A stretch of 64,000 bases of DNA from Druceiella hillmani (GCA_039881145.1 JAYKKI010000127.1:3348001-3412000), one strand, 5' to 3'; shown: positions 1 through 11,460, counted from the first letter of the stretch. Notes: generated by a model from the letters alone, not told the origin. Numbers and translations are program-made.

Positions 1-174
1 TCTTCGATGGGAAAGAATTTGCAAAATCGCAAATGCTACCTCTTGCGACTCGGCGGTAGAACGAGTATGACCGAACAATTTGACACTCTTCGGATTTTCT
101 CGGCACTAAGCTGAATACGGCCGAACCGATCAGCCAAGTTAGTAAGTACGATTTTATTTCGTCGCTTTGCCTAA
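1..174. other. Unassigned moderately GC-rich sequence
   Basis: This stretch has more CG-containing words than the sequence that follows. I see no open frame, repeat or RNA gene. It may belong to the same dispersed element as the tRNA-like segment that follows, because SINEs often carry unrelated flanks, but nothing here proves that. Confidence 0.3.
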
Positions 175-300
175 CGTGTGATTGGCGCAGCGATAAAGGA
201 CTGGATTACGTACGGAACACGATGGAAGCCTGAGTTCGAATCTCGATGCTTTGTGTATTTTCGTTTTGTTTTTGCTACTTCTAATAAAAATATTTTTTAT
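175..300 (+). repeat. tRNA-like SINE head (pol III boxes)
   Basis: An A-box-like TGGCGCAGCGAT begins at about 183 and a B-box-like GAGTTCGAATCTC lies at about 232-244. The roughly 50-bp spacing matches an internal RNA polymerase III promoter. No cloverleaf acceptor stem could be paired at the ends, so this is not a functional tRNA. After the B box the sequence becomes T-rich and then A-rich (about 255-300), as in the body and tail of a tRNA-derived SINE. No target-site duplication was found. It could also be a tRNA pseudogene. Confidence 0.45.
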
Positions 301-2426
301 TGATAGAATTCAAACAAGACTCTTTCCCTTCGGCACTTGGGGTATACTTAGTATGTGAAGTCCAGGCTTATTATCTGTGCAACTTTTAAGTTTCTCCAAA
401 TATATACCTTCTGCGGCAATTCATTTTATGTATTTATTTTCTTATATACAAGTATATTTTTTATGTTTTCCGATGCTTTACAATCATTTTCTGCTAGAAA
501 TTGTTTCTGTATTATAAGGTCTATGAAACTATTTTCCACGTATATCTTAGTTCGACACTTATGTATAAATTTTGAAAATAAAAAAAGATGGATAAAAAAA
601 ATACGTCAAGTGAATATTTATATGTTTCTGTCTTAATTGGTTACTTATATAATGTAACGTATAAACTTTTCGTCATAAATCAAATATTAAGGACAATAAT
701 AGTATTTTAAATAATAATAACTTCTAAAAACTTTTTCCCCACGTCCGTGCAATAATATCCAAACCACCTGAGAAGCAGACATCTCATCCTCTGTAAAGAG
801 CTAACGTTTATCTTGAAAATTACACTTAATATGCCACGAGTTCATTAATCAGCAAAACTTGGACAGTTTAATGGCAATCAATAAAACCTAAACTGCCAAT
901 TTAAAACACTTTAATTTAGTGAAGCACTCGAGAGGAAAATTAATTTCAAATCCCGAGCTGTAACTCGGCACAAATATATGACAGTAGATGAAAGCTTTAA
1001 AGTGCTATTTACCTTTATGACGAGCTTAAAATCGAGGTCCTAAAAAGTTTTGAATTGCCCAATAAAATAACAATTTATTCGTATTAAAAATTCAAACGCC
1101 GCGCTTTTTATGGAAGCAACAACTTTAGCCCGCCTTGCTAAGAGCTAGCTGTTCGAACACGCGCCTATCTTTGTGCGCAAATATTACACCCCGCAGTATT
1201 CCTTTTTTACTCTTTGAATTTGCGTAAAAAAATACGAAACGAAATACTTTTCAGGACGAGTTGTGAAATTGTGCAGTCGTAACTCGGAGTTACATGAAAT
1301 CTATGGGTCGGCCTCTAAAAGTAATTGCGAGAATTCGCATTTTATTTCGTGAAAATTTCGTAATAAAATGCAAGGTTCAACGTATTAAAAATTCTGACGA
1401 AAAATTAGGGGGGAAAAGTAATAACTCAACGAAAGCTTATGTAAGCAAATTTAATACAAATTTTAGGCCGACTTTCGCTTTTAGCGTTGCTTCCCTCCTT
1501 CAATCAAATCACTTTAAAATGAAACTAAACAAAACATGAAATATAAACACGACGATGTTGCGAGAGTTAAGATGTCATATGAAAACTGTGAATTGAATGT
1601 GATGTGTTATAAATTTTCAACGATCTGCTTTCATATACGCGATGTCCGAGAAAAGTATCGGACAAAGAAAGACGTTGTTCCTTGACTGAAAAATAGTTGA
1701 TTGATGTTAAAATAAAATTTAGAAAATGGTTTTTTTAAGAAAATTGAAAATAATATTGATAACTATTTGTCATCTTTTTCATACACATGATACTTGACAT
1801 TGTTCAGCGCCACTCGGGGGAATAACTCGAGAACAGCTGCGAAGACATAGACACTGCAGTAAAAACCGCACTCCATGCAATTATTGGATGTGTTAAAAAG
1901 AGTTCCATGTAATATTTTTTCTTTGCACTCAATTAGAAAAAGGGCGTGTTTTACGTTTTATTCAACGACAATTTATTCCTTTATAGCCAACGAATAGCAT
2001 CTTTCTTCGTTCGACACTTATTTATGAACACCGTGTATATGTATTGAAAAAATATTTAAAACTTACCTTTTTCAATTTCTTTTAAGGTACGGAAAGCATT
2101 TCGACAAATAAAAATAAATAAGCAAGTTTCAACACTATAAATTTTAATATTTCAATTTGTTTTAGTGGGAAAAATAAATATGACATTTAAGAACAAATGT
2201 CATGGTTTTGGGCTATACTGTTATGTTTGTATCAAAAATATGGTTTTATACCTTGAAGTGTAATCACGAATTCTTTAAAAAATCGTGAGAAATCAGATGA
2301 AGGTTGTATGGTAAAAACAAAAAATGAAACAAATTAACTTATCTGAATCCTTTGTAGAGGCTATTTAAAAAGGGTTTTAAACAACAAATTCAAAAAATAC
2401 CTACATAAAACATGCAAAACAGAGTT
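301..2426. other. Gene-free AT-rich sequence
   Basis: No gene was recognised. The frames at 355-636 (+) and 1294-1539 (+) have no recognisable motif, and the composition does not change at their borders. A slightly GC-richer patch lies at about 1120-1200. No tandem or inverted repeat was seen. Confidence 0.5.
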
Positions 2427-2585
2427 ATAGAATCATGGCAGGTGACATAATAAATATCGAATTTGCTAACAAAAACTCTACACCGACGTACATATTTTTT
2501 CGTATTATAGAATTATGGCAGGTGACATAATAAGTATCGAATTTGCTCACAAAAACTCTACACTGGCGTACAATTTTTTTTTATG
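2427..2585. repeat. 80-bp tandem duplication
   Basis: Two copies of an 80-bp unit start at 2427 and 2507, both with ATAGAATYATGGCAGGTGAC near the start and CAAAAACTCTACACYG near the end, followed by a T run. The copies differ at only a few bases, so the duplication is fairly recent. It lies directly upstream of the non-LTR retrotransposon remnant and may be part of that insertion. Confidence 0.8.
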
Positions 2586-2589
2586 AAAG

Positions 2590-3205
2590 GGCAAAAATTG
2601 TCATTAAAAATCTTGTGCTCGTCCAATATTGAAAACAAAAAGTTTTTTTGGACTAAGCTCCATCCTTAAATCTTCTTTTCTTACAAAAAAAACAAAATTA
2701 TTAGTATATAAAACTCTTATTAGGCTAGTTCTAACATATGGTTTAGAAACCTGGCCTTTGACTAGAACTGGAGAGAATAAAATAACAGCCTTTGAAAGAA
2801 GGGTTCTGAGGAGAATTTTTGGGGGTGTCAAGGAAAATGGTATTTGGCGAAAACATCTTAACTCAGAACAGGTTGTTTGGTGAGCCTGATGTCATAAAAA
2901 CCATCAAAATCAAAAGAATGAACTGGGTTGCCCACGTTTCTAGAATGAAAGATGAAAACACAGTAAAAAAAGTTTTCATCGCAAAACCTCTAACAACTCG
3001 TAGAAGAGGTAGACCAAAATTACGATGGATCGATTCAGTGGAAAAAGATTTTAACATTCTCAGGAATTATTAATAATTTAAGAACATGGAAAAGAATAAT
3101 GGAAGAACTCGAAAACCCAGGCGAAGAGTAGATCTTCCTGGAAGAATTTCCAACAGAAGACCTTGGCCCACCCTGGGCTGTCGTGCTAATATGATGATGA
3201 TAGAA
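2590..3205 (+). pseudogene. Non-LTR retrotransposon reverse transcriptase, C-terminal remnant
   Basis: Two overlapping frames form one broken protein end. Frame 2629-2883 has KTKLLVYKTLIRLVLTYGLE, a W-P-L-T segment and FERRVLRRIFG. Frame 2819-3073 continues with EPDVIKTIKIKRMNWVAHVS, then RRRGRPKLRWIDSVEKDF. This is the conserved tail found after the reverse-transcriptase domain in many insect non-LTR elements (RTE/CR1-like families), including the zinc-free 'GRPKLRW' block. A frameshift near 2860-2890 joins the two halves, and another near 3070 precedes a residual tail (about 3080-3130). The copy ends close to an ATGATGATGA run at 3191-3200, a usual 3' end for such elements. The catalytic polymerase motifs and the endonuclease are absent, so this is a 5'-truncated dead copy. 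Confidence 0.88.
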
Positions 3206-4074
3206 CTAAATTAATTAGAAATGAATTTTTCAATAAAAGATTTTGCTTCTGAGTCCCTAATTTTTTTTAATTTGCTTTTATAATAGTATTTGATATTTCA
3301 TTTATTGAAATTCTGTTACGACATAATCTGTAATAGTTTCGTTTTATTTTGGTTTTCTATTCTATTGAAGATACTAGTGGAAGTCTTGCTATTACGTAAC
3401 TACTACGTTACTGCTATTGAGTGTCATTTTAAGATCTGAAGTAAAAATATTAGAGTTTATATAATATTTTCATAAATTTCATTATGAGCCAAAATAGATA
3501 TCACTTTATAACTAGGAATGATACACGATGAAGTAAAATATAATTCAGGAGATCTTCTTCAATATATTACAGAAAAGAATCAGTCAAGTACAAGTTATAC
3601 TTACACAATTATTATTCGGTTACATAAGCCCCCATATAAATTATTAATAATAAGACTATATGACTCCGACATCTATATGACTCCGACATCTTACCACATT
3701 GTGTATGCGAGGAGCTGAAACTCCCGGCTTTTTGACTGAGAAATTTTTGAAAAAGGTTTAAGTATAAAATTATTCTTTACATCGTAAGAAATATTTTTTA
3801 TGAATGACCTTATTTTCTAAAACCAAGCTTTGTCAATTATAATGGAATAAACATTGGAATTATTTATAACAATTAATCATGGAATTTTTCAATTGGAAAT
3901 TTTCGTGCAATCTTTTCTTGATTCTGAATGTGCGTGAATTTTTTCATATTTTTTTGAGCTATCATTCTGGTGATAACGATAAGAGACAACATTTTTAAAT
4001 GTTTTCCCAAAAATATTTTATACGTATTCATAAAAAATACATCATATATATAATAGAATTCATCCTATAATAAT
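3206..4074. other. Gene-free AT-rich sequence
   Basis: No gene was recognised. The frame at 3518-3718 is short and low in complexity. A short direct repeat (ATGACTCCGACATCT, at about 3660 and 3675) is the only structure seen. Confidence 0.45.
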
Positions 4075-4184
4075 TCTTTATTTGATATTGAATATATTTG
4101 GCGTTAATTTTGTAGAAATTCATTATTCACAATTAAATGAAACTACGTGATGTAGTATTATTTCTACTTTCTTTAATTTCTTTA

Positions 4185-4225
4185 CCACGACCTAGGTTTC
4201 ATTATATTACAACATCTTCAGGTGG
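4185..4225 (-). ncRNA. Hammerhead-ribozyme-like core, left arm
   Basis: This is the reverse-complement partner of the right-arm motif. It has CTGAAGA in place of CTGACGA, so the only core difference is at position 7, which is free in hammerheads. The 3' side of stem II is ATAAT instead of ACAAC and still pairs with GTTGT through G-T wobbles. The GAAA, short stem III and CCAC/GTGG stem I are unchanged. Confidence 0.4.
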
Positions 4226-4275
4226 GATATTAGCAACGATATATATAGATGTAAAGAAGAATCTTTGCTAATATC

Positions 4276-4316
4276 CCACCTGACGATGTTGTAATACAAC
4301 GAAACCTAGGTCGTGG
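4276..4316 (+). ncRNA. Hammerhead-ribozyme-like core, right arm
   Basis: Read 5' to 3' the segment gives CCAC, then CTGACGA (hammerhead consensus CUGANGA), an extra T, a hairpin GTTGT-AAT-ACAAC, GAAA, a short hairpin ACC-TA-GGT whose A opens inside GAAA, then C and GTGG pairing with the first CCAC. This is the order of a type I hammerhead with a very short stem III, the form described in Penelope-like elements. The extra T between the CUGANGA box and stem II is not canonical and may prevent cleavage. The assignment is inference from the pattern. Confidence 0.45.
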
Positions 4317-4386
4317 TAAAGAAATTAAAGAAAGTAGAAATAATACTACATCACGTAGTTTCATTTAATTGTCTTTATTTGATATT

Positions 4387-5400
4387 ATACACGGTCTCCT
4401 TCATTATTTTATTCCCCTTTTTAACCCCTGAAATTAACCCCAGAATCAAAGACTTTTATACTTCACGTCTTAAAATTGAGACCACCATACACTGTCTCTA
4501 CGCTAAACTTTTCATCGAATAGTTGCCTATAATAGACGGCGGGCAAACAACGAAATATTTTCACAAGAGTTACATTTTGGCAATTTTGCCACGATACACT
4601 GAAAATGTCCAAATGCATGTCGAAATACATATTATGCAAAATTCTAGAGTGGTCAACGCTCTCTTTAAAATATTGTTGTAATTTAACGGAAATAGCTTTT
4701 GATTCAAAATTAAGTAAAATTTAATTTAAATTTAAGAATTTTTTAATTTAAAGTTCAATATTTTCAAACCCAAGTAAAGTAACTTATCTCAGATAACCTT
4801 TGTTGGCTTCAAAAAATATAGGAAGATGTAAAGTTCCGCCAGGACTTGGACTTATTTGATTGGTACCAAAGCAAAACTTTGATACAGATGAGAGTGAGGT
4901 GCTTGTGAACTGAATCGTCGTAAAATTGTCTAAATATGATAATTGTGCTAAAAAGACAATATATTTCACATATACTTAAATGTATTTTCTCTTTACAAAC
5001 GATGATAATGTGTTATTAGCTTGTAATTTACAGTAATTATAAAACATAGAAACTCTAAATAATTCTGGTGCTGTTGACGAGTTGATTGTAACGCTCTTGC
5101 TTTATGTAAAAGTAAAGCCTATGTATTTACTGGCGTTATTCACTTGGTAGAAAATAAAAAGTAATCCAGTAAATCCAAATTTGATGTCACGTTGACAGCC
5201 TGATGCAAATTCGATTAATGAAAAAGTAACTCGTATAGGTGGGCCTTAACGGAATCTCTACTCATTCCACCAGTTACTAACTGCACAATAACGTAATTAC
5301 TTTATCTGGTGAACAATAAAAACCATTATTTTAACACAATTAACGTTCATTGAAGGCCAGAAAATGAGGTTTTTCAGAAGAAGCAACATATTCTTAAATG

Positions 5401-5402
<2 letters not shown>
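4387..5402. other. Gene-free AT-rich sequence
   Basis: No gene was recognised. The frame at 4784-4969 (-) has no motif. Nothing repetitive was seen. Confidence 0.45.
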
Positions 5403-5447
<45 letters not shown>

Positions 5448-5468
5448 AATGTGTATGTGTGTGTGTGT
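5403..5468. repeat. (AT)21 followed by a GT-rich microsatellite
   Basis: An uninterrupted AT dinucleotide run covers 5403-5444, followed by GTAAATGTGTATGTGTGTGT up to about 5468. Length is likely to vary between individuals. Confidence 0.95.
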
Positions 5469-5499
5469 AAACTGGAGATAAAGTTAAGTTATTCGAATG

Positions 5500-5815
5500 T
5501 ATATCCTTAATTCTCAGCGCAAACAGCCGACGATAATCGGAGAATATTGCCAACACCTATAAATGTTAGTCCTACAAAAAATCGGAGTGATTCTGGCCGG
5601 CTCTCGCTGCTCCGAAAGTTACGTGTGGAAATACGCTAATGGAGTAATAGATACGCTGATAGAGACGGAAGACATCTTGATGAGGGGGTGCGCCTCTTGA
5701 CGTATGCATTGAGTCGGAGGTAGGTCGGCCGAAGATCTTTTACCCCAAAAGTCAGCAGTTATCGGCCGTCTTCTAGCGACATTTAAATGTATGCCGTCAA
5801 CGTAGGGCTAAAAAA
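5500..5815. other. GC-rich island, function unknown
   Basis: The base composition rises sharply against the AT-rich surroundings, with many CG pairs (for example CCGGCTCTCGCTGC, about 5598-5611, and GGTCGGCCGAAG, about 5723-5734). No long open frame crosses it. Similar islands elsewhere in the window suggest conserved non-coding or regulatory DNA, but this is inference. Confidence 0.35.
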
Positions 5816-6991
5816 TGTATTGCTGAGAAAAATCACGCTAAGAATAATTGTCAACTAATCATATTGGGTTTTGCATAGATTACTGTAGCTGTAGCTATAA
5901 ATATGTCAGTCGCTCTCATCTTATTTTGCAGCTCAATTCAATTGTCGCTCTTTTAAAGAAGCTCATGTGAAAAATAATATTTTTATTTTCAACTAAATTG
6001 GAATTTTACGAGAAAATCAAATATTGTAATCAGAGTGAATTCAAAATCGATGAATAATTCATCGCAAAACAGACGCAAAGGCTCGACAGCGAGAAGCGCG
6101 CGACAGAAGGCCACGTGGTGAGGGAACGAGGCGTCGAGTTGTTCGCGCTCGCCGTCCCAAATGAAAACAAGATGAATACGTCTTGTTAACACAACAAATT
6201 TAATTTTACCAAATTACTCAGGCGTCTTTCCAACGTACATACTTCTTAAAGTTTGCACGTCATTCGGCTCAGCAAAGGGATGGCTGGTTTAAGGGACATA
6301 CCTACTTGCTGAATAAAATTTTCTATCTTAATAAAACTTTGTCTCATACAGATAATTAAGTCAGTGAATAGCTATATATTTTATGTACCTATACAATTTA
6401 GTTTCGGTTTGTCATTCATAAAATAATTTAGTTACAAATATAATCGAAAACTCAATCAATTAATGACAAATAAACATCAATGACTTTATGTTTACACAAT
6501 ATTGTTCCTCTAAAATTTGTAATGTTTACTCATTTTAAACTCTGCTTTGATATTCATTATTATTTTATTCTTTTTCTTACTAGTCTTTTTGTACTATTTC
6601 TAAGTAGACTTCCTTTAATCTACATTAAAGGAGGCCTGCTAATTATTTTAAATACGTGTTAGCTTAAGCTATTATATTTTATATTGAATTGTCACATCCA
6701 GTGCCAGCACATAACCATGATAGAAATATTATTATGTAATTTCATCCAACTTCTGCGATGAACAGCACATTGAAAGAAATAGGAGTAACAACATATAAGT
6801 ATATAAAGACTATAGTTATCTTGCCAATAAGTAAAAACTATAATTCGCTATGAATTTTAAAAATAAAGCTTTTCTAACGTTACAAAAGGCATTAATAAAT
6901 CTGTTAAATACGAAAAGAAATGGCACTAATAGAATTATACTTGCACACATTTATGGGTTCGTAGTTTTATTATTAAACTATTACAAATATT
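5816..6991. other. Gene-free sequence with a small GC-rich patch
   Basis: A GC-rich patch lies at about 6060-6180 and includes part of a 67-codon minus-strand frame (5989-6192) that shows no known motif. The rest is AT-rich and shows nothing recognisable. Confidence 0.4.
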
Positions 6992-7539
6992 GTCCCGCTA
7001 GTGTATACTTTACTATTACCCGCGAGTGTATACTTTACTTTCGTCCACGATTGTATACTTTACTATCGTCCACAAGTGTGTATACTTTACTATCACCCAC
7101 GAGTATATGCTTTACTTTCGCCCGTGAGTATATACTTTACTATCGCCCACGAGTGTATATTTTACTATCGCCCACGAGTGTGTACTTTACCATCGCCCAC
7201 AAGTGTGTATTTTACTATCGCCCACAAGTGTATACTTTACTATTGCCCACGAGTGTATACTTTACTATCGCCCACTAGTGTATACTTTCCTATCGCCCAC
7301 GAGTGTATGCTGTACTTTCGCCCACGAGTGTATACATTACTATTGCCCACGAGTGTATACTTTACTATCGTCTACGAGTGTGTATACTTCACTATCACCC
7401 ACGAGTGTATACTTTACTATCGCCCATGAGTATATACTTTACTATAGCCCACAAGTGTATACTTTATTATCACCCACGAATGTATACTTTACTATCGTCC
7501 ATGAGTGTGTGTTGCCGACGAGTGTATACTTTATTATTG
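6992..7539. repeat. 25-bp minisatellite, about 22 units
   Basis: The consensus unit is close to CCCACGAGTGTATACTTTAC followed by TATCG (25 bp). Some units are 27 bp through an extra TG, and single-base variants are common (TTTCG, TTGCC, ACAAG). The 25-bp period shifts the reading frame at every unit and the unit has no plus-strand stop, so three overlapping plus-strand frames (6850-7278, 7001-7429, 7203-7565) stay open and appear to encode a 25-residue repeat. These frames are a by-product of the repeat. No start context, splice pattern or domain supports translation. Confidence 0.93.
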
Positions 7540-9160
7540 GCTTAGGGGATAGTCTCAAATTTTGAAGAAAGAAGTAATTATTAAGTCGTATAACTTTACC
7601 AGTTTTAGCCCAGATTTTTCCGTCATCAAATAAAATGACTTATAACTATTCTACAAATAATTTAACTAGGCTCTTATCTACCAGGTAACTGTTTTTAAAT
7701 GATATATTATTCAAAGAATAGTCAACTGTGGTTTGGTGCAACCAATTTCACATGAAACATGTGCAAGCGAGATGGACATATGTAGAATTCAACATGTTGA
7801 ATATTGACAAGAACAAAGCGTTAATTTGACATTTGACCTTCAACGCAACGCACAAAATATTAACGGATAATTTATTTATTCGCTTCGTTCGTGTTTCACG
7901 TGGCATGATATTATTTAAAAATTTTATTGTGAAAAATCCGAAAATAGGAGCATTGAAGAAACGCGAACATTCGTCTAGTTTCGAAAAATCCAAAATCCAC
8001 TTATTGACTGAATTACTGACCAGTTATCGTAATATACCAGAAAACGAGAAAATTGACGCAAATTAATTAAAAAGAAAGTTATCACATGGAAACCACCCGA
8101 GAAAATATGGTACGATGAATTGCCAAATATAACCTAAAACGTCATTTCAATTGGTCAATATACACCGGACCTAGAAATAGCAGATAACTATAACAGAAGC
8201 TTTATTCGACAGTTAACTTCTATCTAACCGTTGAAAAATATAAAATTATGCTATCAGTCGAATAACTCCTATCTAGTTGTTTATCTAAGGATGAAAAATC
8301 GACCCTTAATGTATATTTTTAGAAAAGGGTGATCTCTTCTAAATAGTCGAAATAGAAACGTATTGATTTTTGCAATTGTTTGTCAAATAATTTAATTTTT
8401 AATGGAAATATTATTTTTAATTTAAAATTAATATTTCCAATAAATTATAATTTAATTTAATTTAAAATTTTATTATTTACCTGAATTTTGTGTTTTTTCT
8501 AATTTTTCTTGTTTTTATCCTGATGATAAGTCACAATTTACAATTGTTAAGTTATCGCATTAATTAAATATAAGACTTTATTAAAAATTGTGTGTGTACT
8601 TATGTGCGCTCGTTGGAAGTTATACTTCTTTGACATAATATAAAAAAAACTTTATTTAAAAATCAAATAAGTAAAAGAAACAAAATAAGAAAAGAACTGC
8701 ACTATGATTATAAATACAGTTGGTAAAATAAAGTGATAAAAAATAAAAATGTATATAATTAATTGATAAATTCAGTAAAACTATCTATATAAAATTTTAT
8801 TAATAATGAAAATAAATGAATATGCTGAAATTTATTAATTTTAATATATAATAAGTGATAGAGTAATAATGTATAATACAAATAAATACATACCGAAACC
8901 TGACCTCACTTAAAGATATATATTTAAAACATATTTTAAAAAGCTTTTAAGTACTATTTCTATTACAAATATTCACAATAATTTTTTTTTATTATGTGGA
9001 CTACTATTAAATTTCAGTTACTAAAAATATTATTTAATACCACAGATTTAACTTAGATTTTTATAGATATAAAACACATGTTGTGTATTTACAAATACCT
9101 CAGGAACTATTGTGGGTGTAATATCAGTTACTACACGTATGTAAATATATATTTAATGAG
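7540..9160. other. Gene-free AT-rich sequence
   Basis: Two opposite frames at 7748-7993 (-) and 7833-8066 (+) overlap and neither has a recognisable motif. From about 8330 to 9000 the sequence is extremely AT-rich. No element ends were identified. Confidence 0.45.
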
Positions 9161-9304
9161 CAACTACCTCCCACCGATTTTTATTGCATAGTGCGCGCAC
9201 GTCGTAAGCAACTTCACACTGTCGATTTTTGTTTCATCGTGCACTCGAATCGTGGCCAACTTCATCCTGTCGACTTTTATTGTATCATGTGTGCGCATGC
9301 GCTT
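9161..9304. repeat. 48-bp tandem repeat, three units
   Basis: Units begin at 9161, 9209 and 9257, each with CAACTWC followed by a YGTCGAYTTTT-like block and a CG/GC-rich end (for example GTGCGCGCACG, TGCGCATGCGC). The period is 48 bp in both steps. The units have diverged by several bases. No host element was identified. Confidence 0.85.
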
Positions 9305-9658
9305 GAATTTGACTCTCAATATTTTTTCGTAACTCGCCTAAAGTAAACTAAGCCTAAGTATAACTTAAAAATAGACAATATTAAAACAACATTGAAAAAA
9401 AATTTGGAGTATTCCAATTGTTGGTTTTACCGACGCTTTATTAATATTAACTGTACTTTTAAATATAATATACCGTTTTGTAAATAGATAGAATATCGTT
9501 CAATGGCGTAATCCAAATAACTTTGTTGCTGATGATTCTTTATATCTTATTAGAATTCCATTAAAATAATTTTGTATTAAATTATTTACTCAATACCATT
9601 ATCCTCATTTTTTTGAGAGTTATAACCTATTATCACAATTGCAATATCTATATGCAAA
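9305..9658. other. Gene-free AT-rich sequence
   Basis: Nothing recognisable between the 48-bp repeat and the mariner end. Confidence 0.4.
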
Positions 9659-10543
9659 TACGGGGTGTGATAAAAAAATATGGTGAATAATTTTATAATA
9701 AACAAAGTAAATATTTTACAACAAACTTGACTTAATTTCCTTCAAAGTACTCTCCTTGGCTAGCGATACATTTATCCTAACGACAGCTCCATGATTGGAA
9801 ACATTTCTGGAAGTCTTCTTTCGAAAGAACCTTCAGCTGCTCTGTCGTGGCATTTAAATCCCAGAAATGGTGTCAAAAAGTTTTTTTTTCAGCCGAATTG
9901 AATTTTTGTAAACATCCACACGTAGTATATTGCTAAACCTGGGAGTATTTTTTTTCGGCCAAAAACTCTCAGATCGGAAGCGAGACGTGGCACGGGGCAT
10001 TGCTGTAATGAAGGAGAAAATCACTGAACCATTTTACTGTTTTCTCTCTTCATACATCATTTCACAAACATTGGAATAGGCCCTTATAATATTCGAAGTA
10101 TACAGTTTGAACAAACTTTGATCGCACTATGCATTCACTATAAAAATATAATCAGGGTGACGTTCCAAACTTTGGTCATCTTGAACCGATGCAACTCATT
10201 TTCACTTTTAAATCACTCATACCACTTGTAAGCAGTCTTCAAAGTCACCACATTATTCCTATATTCCACTTTTGACATATCATGAGCTTTTTGGCGCTCT
10301 TTCCCAACTTGAATCAAAATTTAATATCCACATACTGTTCGAATTCCATGACGTGCGACAGATACGGTAAATACCTCACCTTTCCGGCTCTGGAACCCGA
10401 TTGACAAGTCATAACTTGTTCAAATTTAACACTGGCTATCCCAAAGGATCAAGCTATTAGACTTATCAGAATTCAAATGGACGTGGCATTAATAGTTACG
10501 CCAATAAAAATTCATTCACCGAATTTTTTGACCATACCTCGTA
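9659..10543. mobile_element. Mariner-family DNA transposon, decayed
   Basis: The left end reads TACGGGGTGTGATAAAAAAA from 9659. The reverse complement of the right end reads TACGAGGTATGGTCAAAAAA ending at 10543. Both start with the TA target dinucleotide and match at most positions for about 30 bp, as inverted terminal repeats do. The element is about 0.88 kb, shorter than an intact mariner of about 1.3 kb, so internal sequence has been lost. The transposase remnant inside runs on the minus strand. Confidence 0.82.
9725..10440 (-). pseudogene. Mariner transposase pseudogene
   Basis: The reverse strand shows, in broken frames, an N-terminal block like IKFxFKLGKSA (around 10300) and a C-terminal block DKCIASQGEYFEGN (about 9738-9780), the typical end of mariner-type transposases. 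Stops and frameshifts separate the two. The segment matching the second catalytic region reads N-A-P instead of D-N-A-P. The middle of the protein is shortened, in line with the short element. It cannot encode an active enzyme. Confidence 0.75.
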
Positions 10544-10630
10544 ATAATAAATTGTTGTTATACACACGTTGCGCTATCCTTTGACATACTAAAATTATAT
10601 TATAAAAAACACCCAGTTTCATCCCACGGG

Positions 10631-10772
<142 letters not shown>

Positions 10773-11159
10773 AAATATTTATCTGTTATGAAAAATAATA
10801 TATATAAAAACCCAACGTCCTAATCCAAAACCCACGCAAAAGAAGTTGCGAGCAAAAAGTTCGTAATACATATTTTAAACTACATCACATCAAGCATACA
10901 TCTAAATAATAAGTTAAATTAGAAATATTTTTTTGTATTACTTAATAAATCTCTAAGACGTAACATCACGATGGTCGAAAAATGTGTTTTCCATCCCACC
11001 CTAATAAATATGTGACTACGTTGATTACATTCAATCCGTGTCTGGGAAAAATTTATCAATTGATGTTTCCATTATACGGAATAAGAGCAAAATACTTTTT
11101 CATATGCAAAGTCACTTGCTAATAATATTTTTCATTTCGATTTATTGCCTCGCTTAAAC
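10773..11159. other. Gene-free AT-rich sequence
   Basis: Nothing recognisable was seen. Confidence 0.4.
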
Positions 11160-11460
11160 TCCCATCCCCTCAGTATACGTCATTCGGAGCTTTCGCTCAA
11201 AAGCTGCCCGCCGGGCGAAAGCTCCAAGATGATTTTGTGAAATCGCCCATGAAATATTCATTTGATCGCCCGCTGCAATATGAACCGGCGGCGTTAGTTA
11301 TAACACGCGACTCCGTCCATCCGTCTAACTGTCGGTCCGTCTGTCGGACGAGACCCTGCTCAAGTGTTGCCTTTTGATTAGGTACCCGGTGTAACGTTAC
11401 GCGAATTCCATGAGATAGCGCGTTGCTTTAATCGCCAAAGTCGGGTCCGTGTAACTTGCA
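11160..11460. other. GC-rich island, function unknown
   Basis: The block is rich in CG pairs, for example CTGCCCGCCGGGCGAAAGC (about 11203-11221), CCGGCGGCGTTAG and ACCCGGTGTAACGTTACGCG. No coding frame is supported. It includes a CCGTCCATCCGTC / GGTCCGTCTGTCGG run (about 11316-11348). On the reverse strand CTTGGAGCTTTCG is shared with the island at 17.8 kb, which may be coincidence. Confidence 0.35.

Larger units (their letters stand above)
4075..4386. mobile_element. Palindromic element with 15-bp target-site duplication
   Basis: The direct repeat TCTTTATTTGATATT occurs at 4075-4089 and at 4372-4386, which is what a 15-bp target-site duplication looks like. Between the copies are a 39-bp unique segment (4090-4128), a 112-bp left arm (4129-4240), a 20-bp spacer (4241-4260) and a right arm (4261-4372) that is a near-perfect reverse complement of the left. 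The long duplication does not fit a Tc1/mariner cut-and-paste MITE (TA only). It fits insertion by target-primed reverse transcription, as in non-LTR or Penelope-like elements. Related copies are at 15.63-15.82 kb (both arms) and 39.55-39.66 kb (one arm). No protein is encoded. Confidence 0.8.

Noticed and set aside
175..250. Functional tRNA gene
   Set aside because: A- and B-box-like words are present, but the acceptor and anticodon arms cannot be paired.
6992..7539. CRISPR-like array
   Set aside because: The repeats are contiguous with no unique spacers, and the sequence is eukaryotic in character.
6850..7565. Repetitive protein in several overlapping frames
   Set aside because: The 25-bp minisatellite lacks plus-strand stops in every frame, so all frames stay open. 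No start context or flanking exon supports translation.
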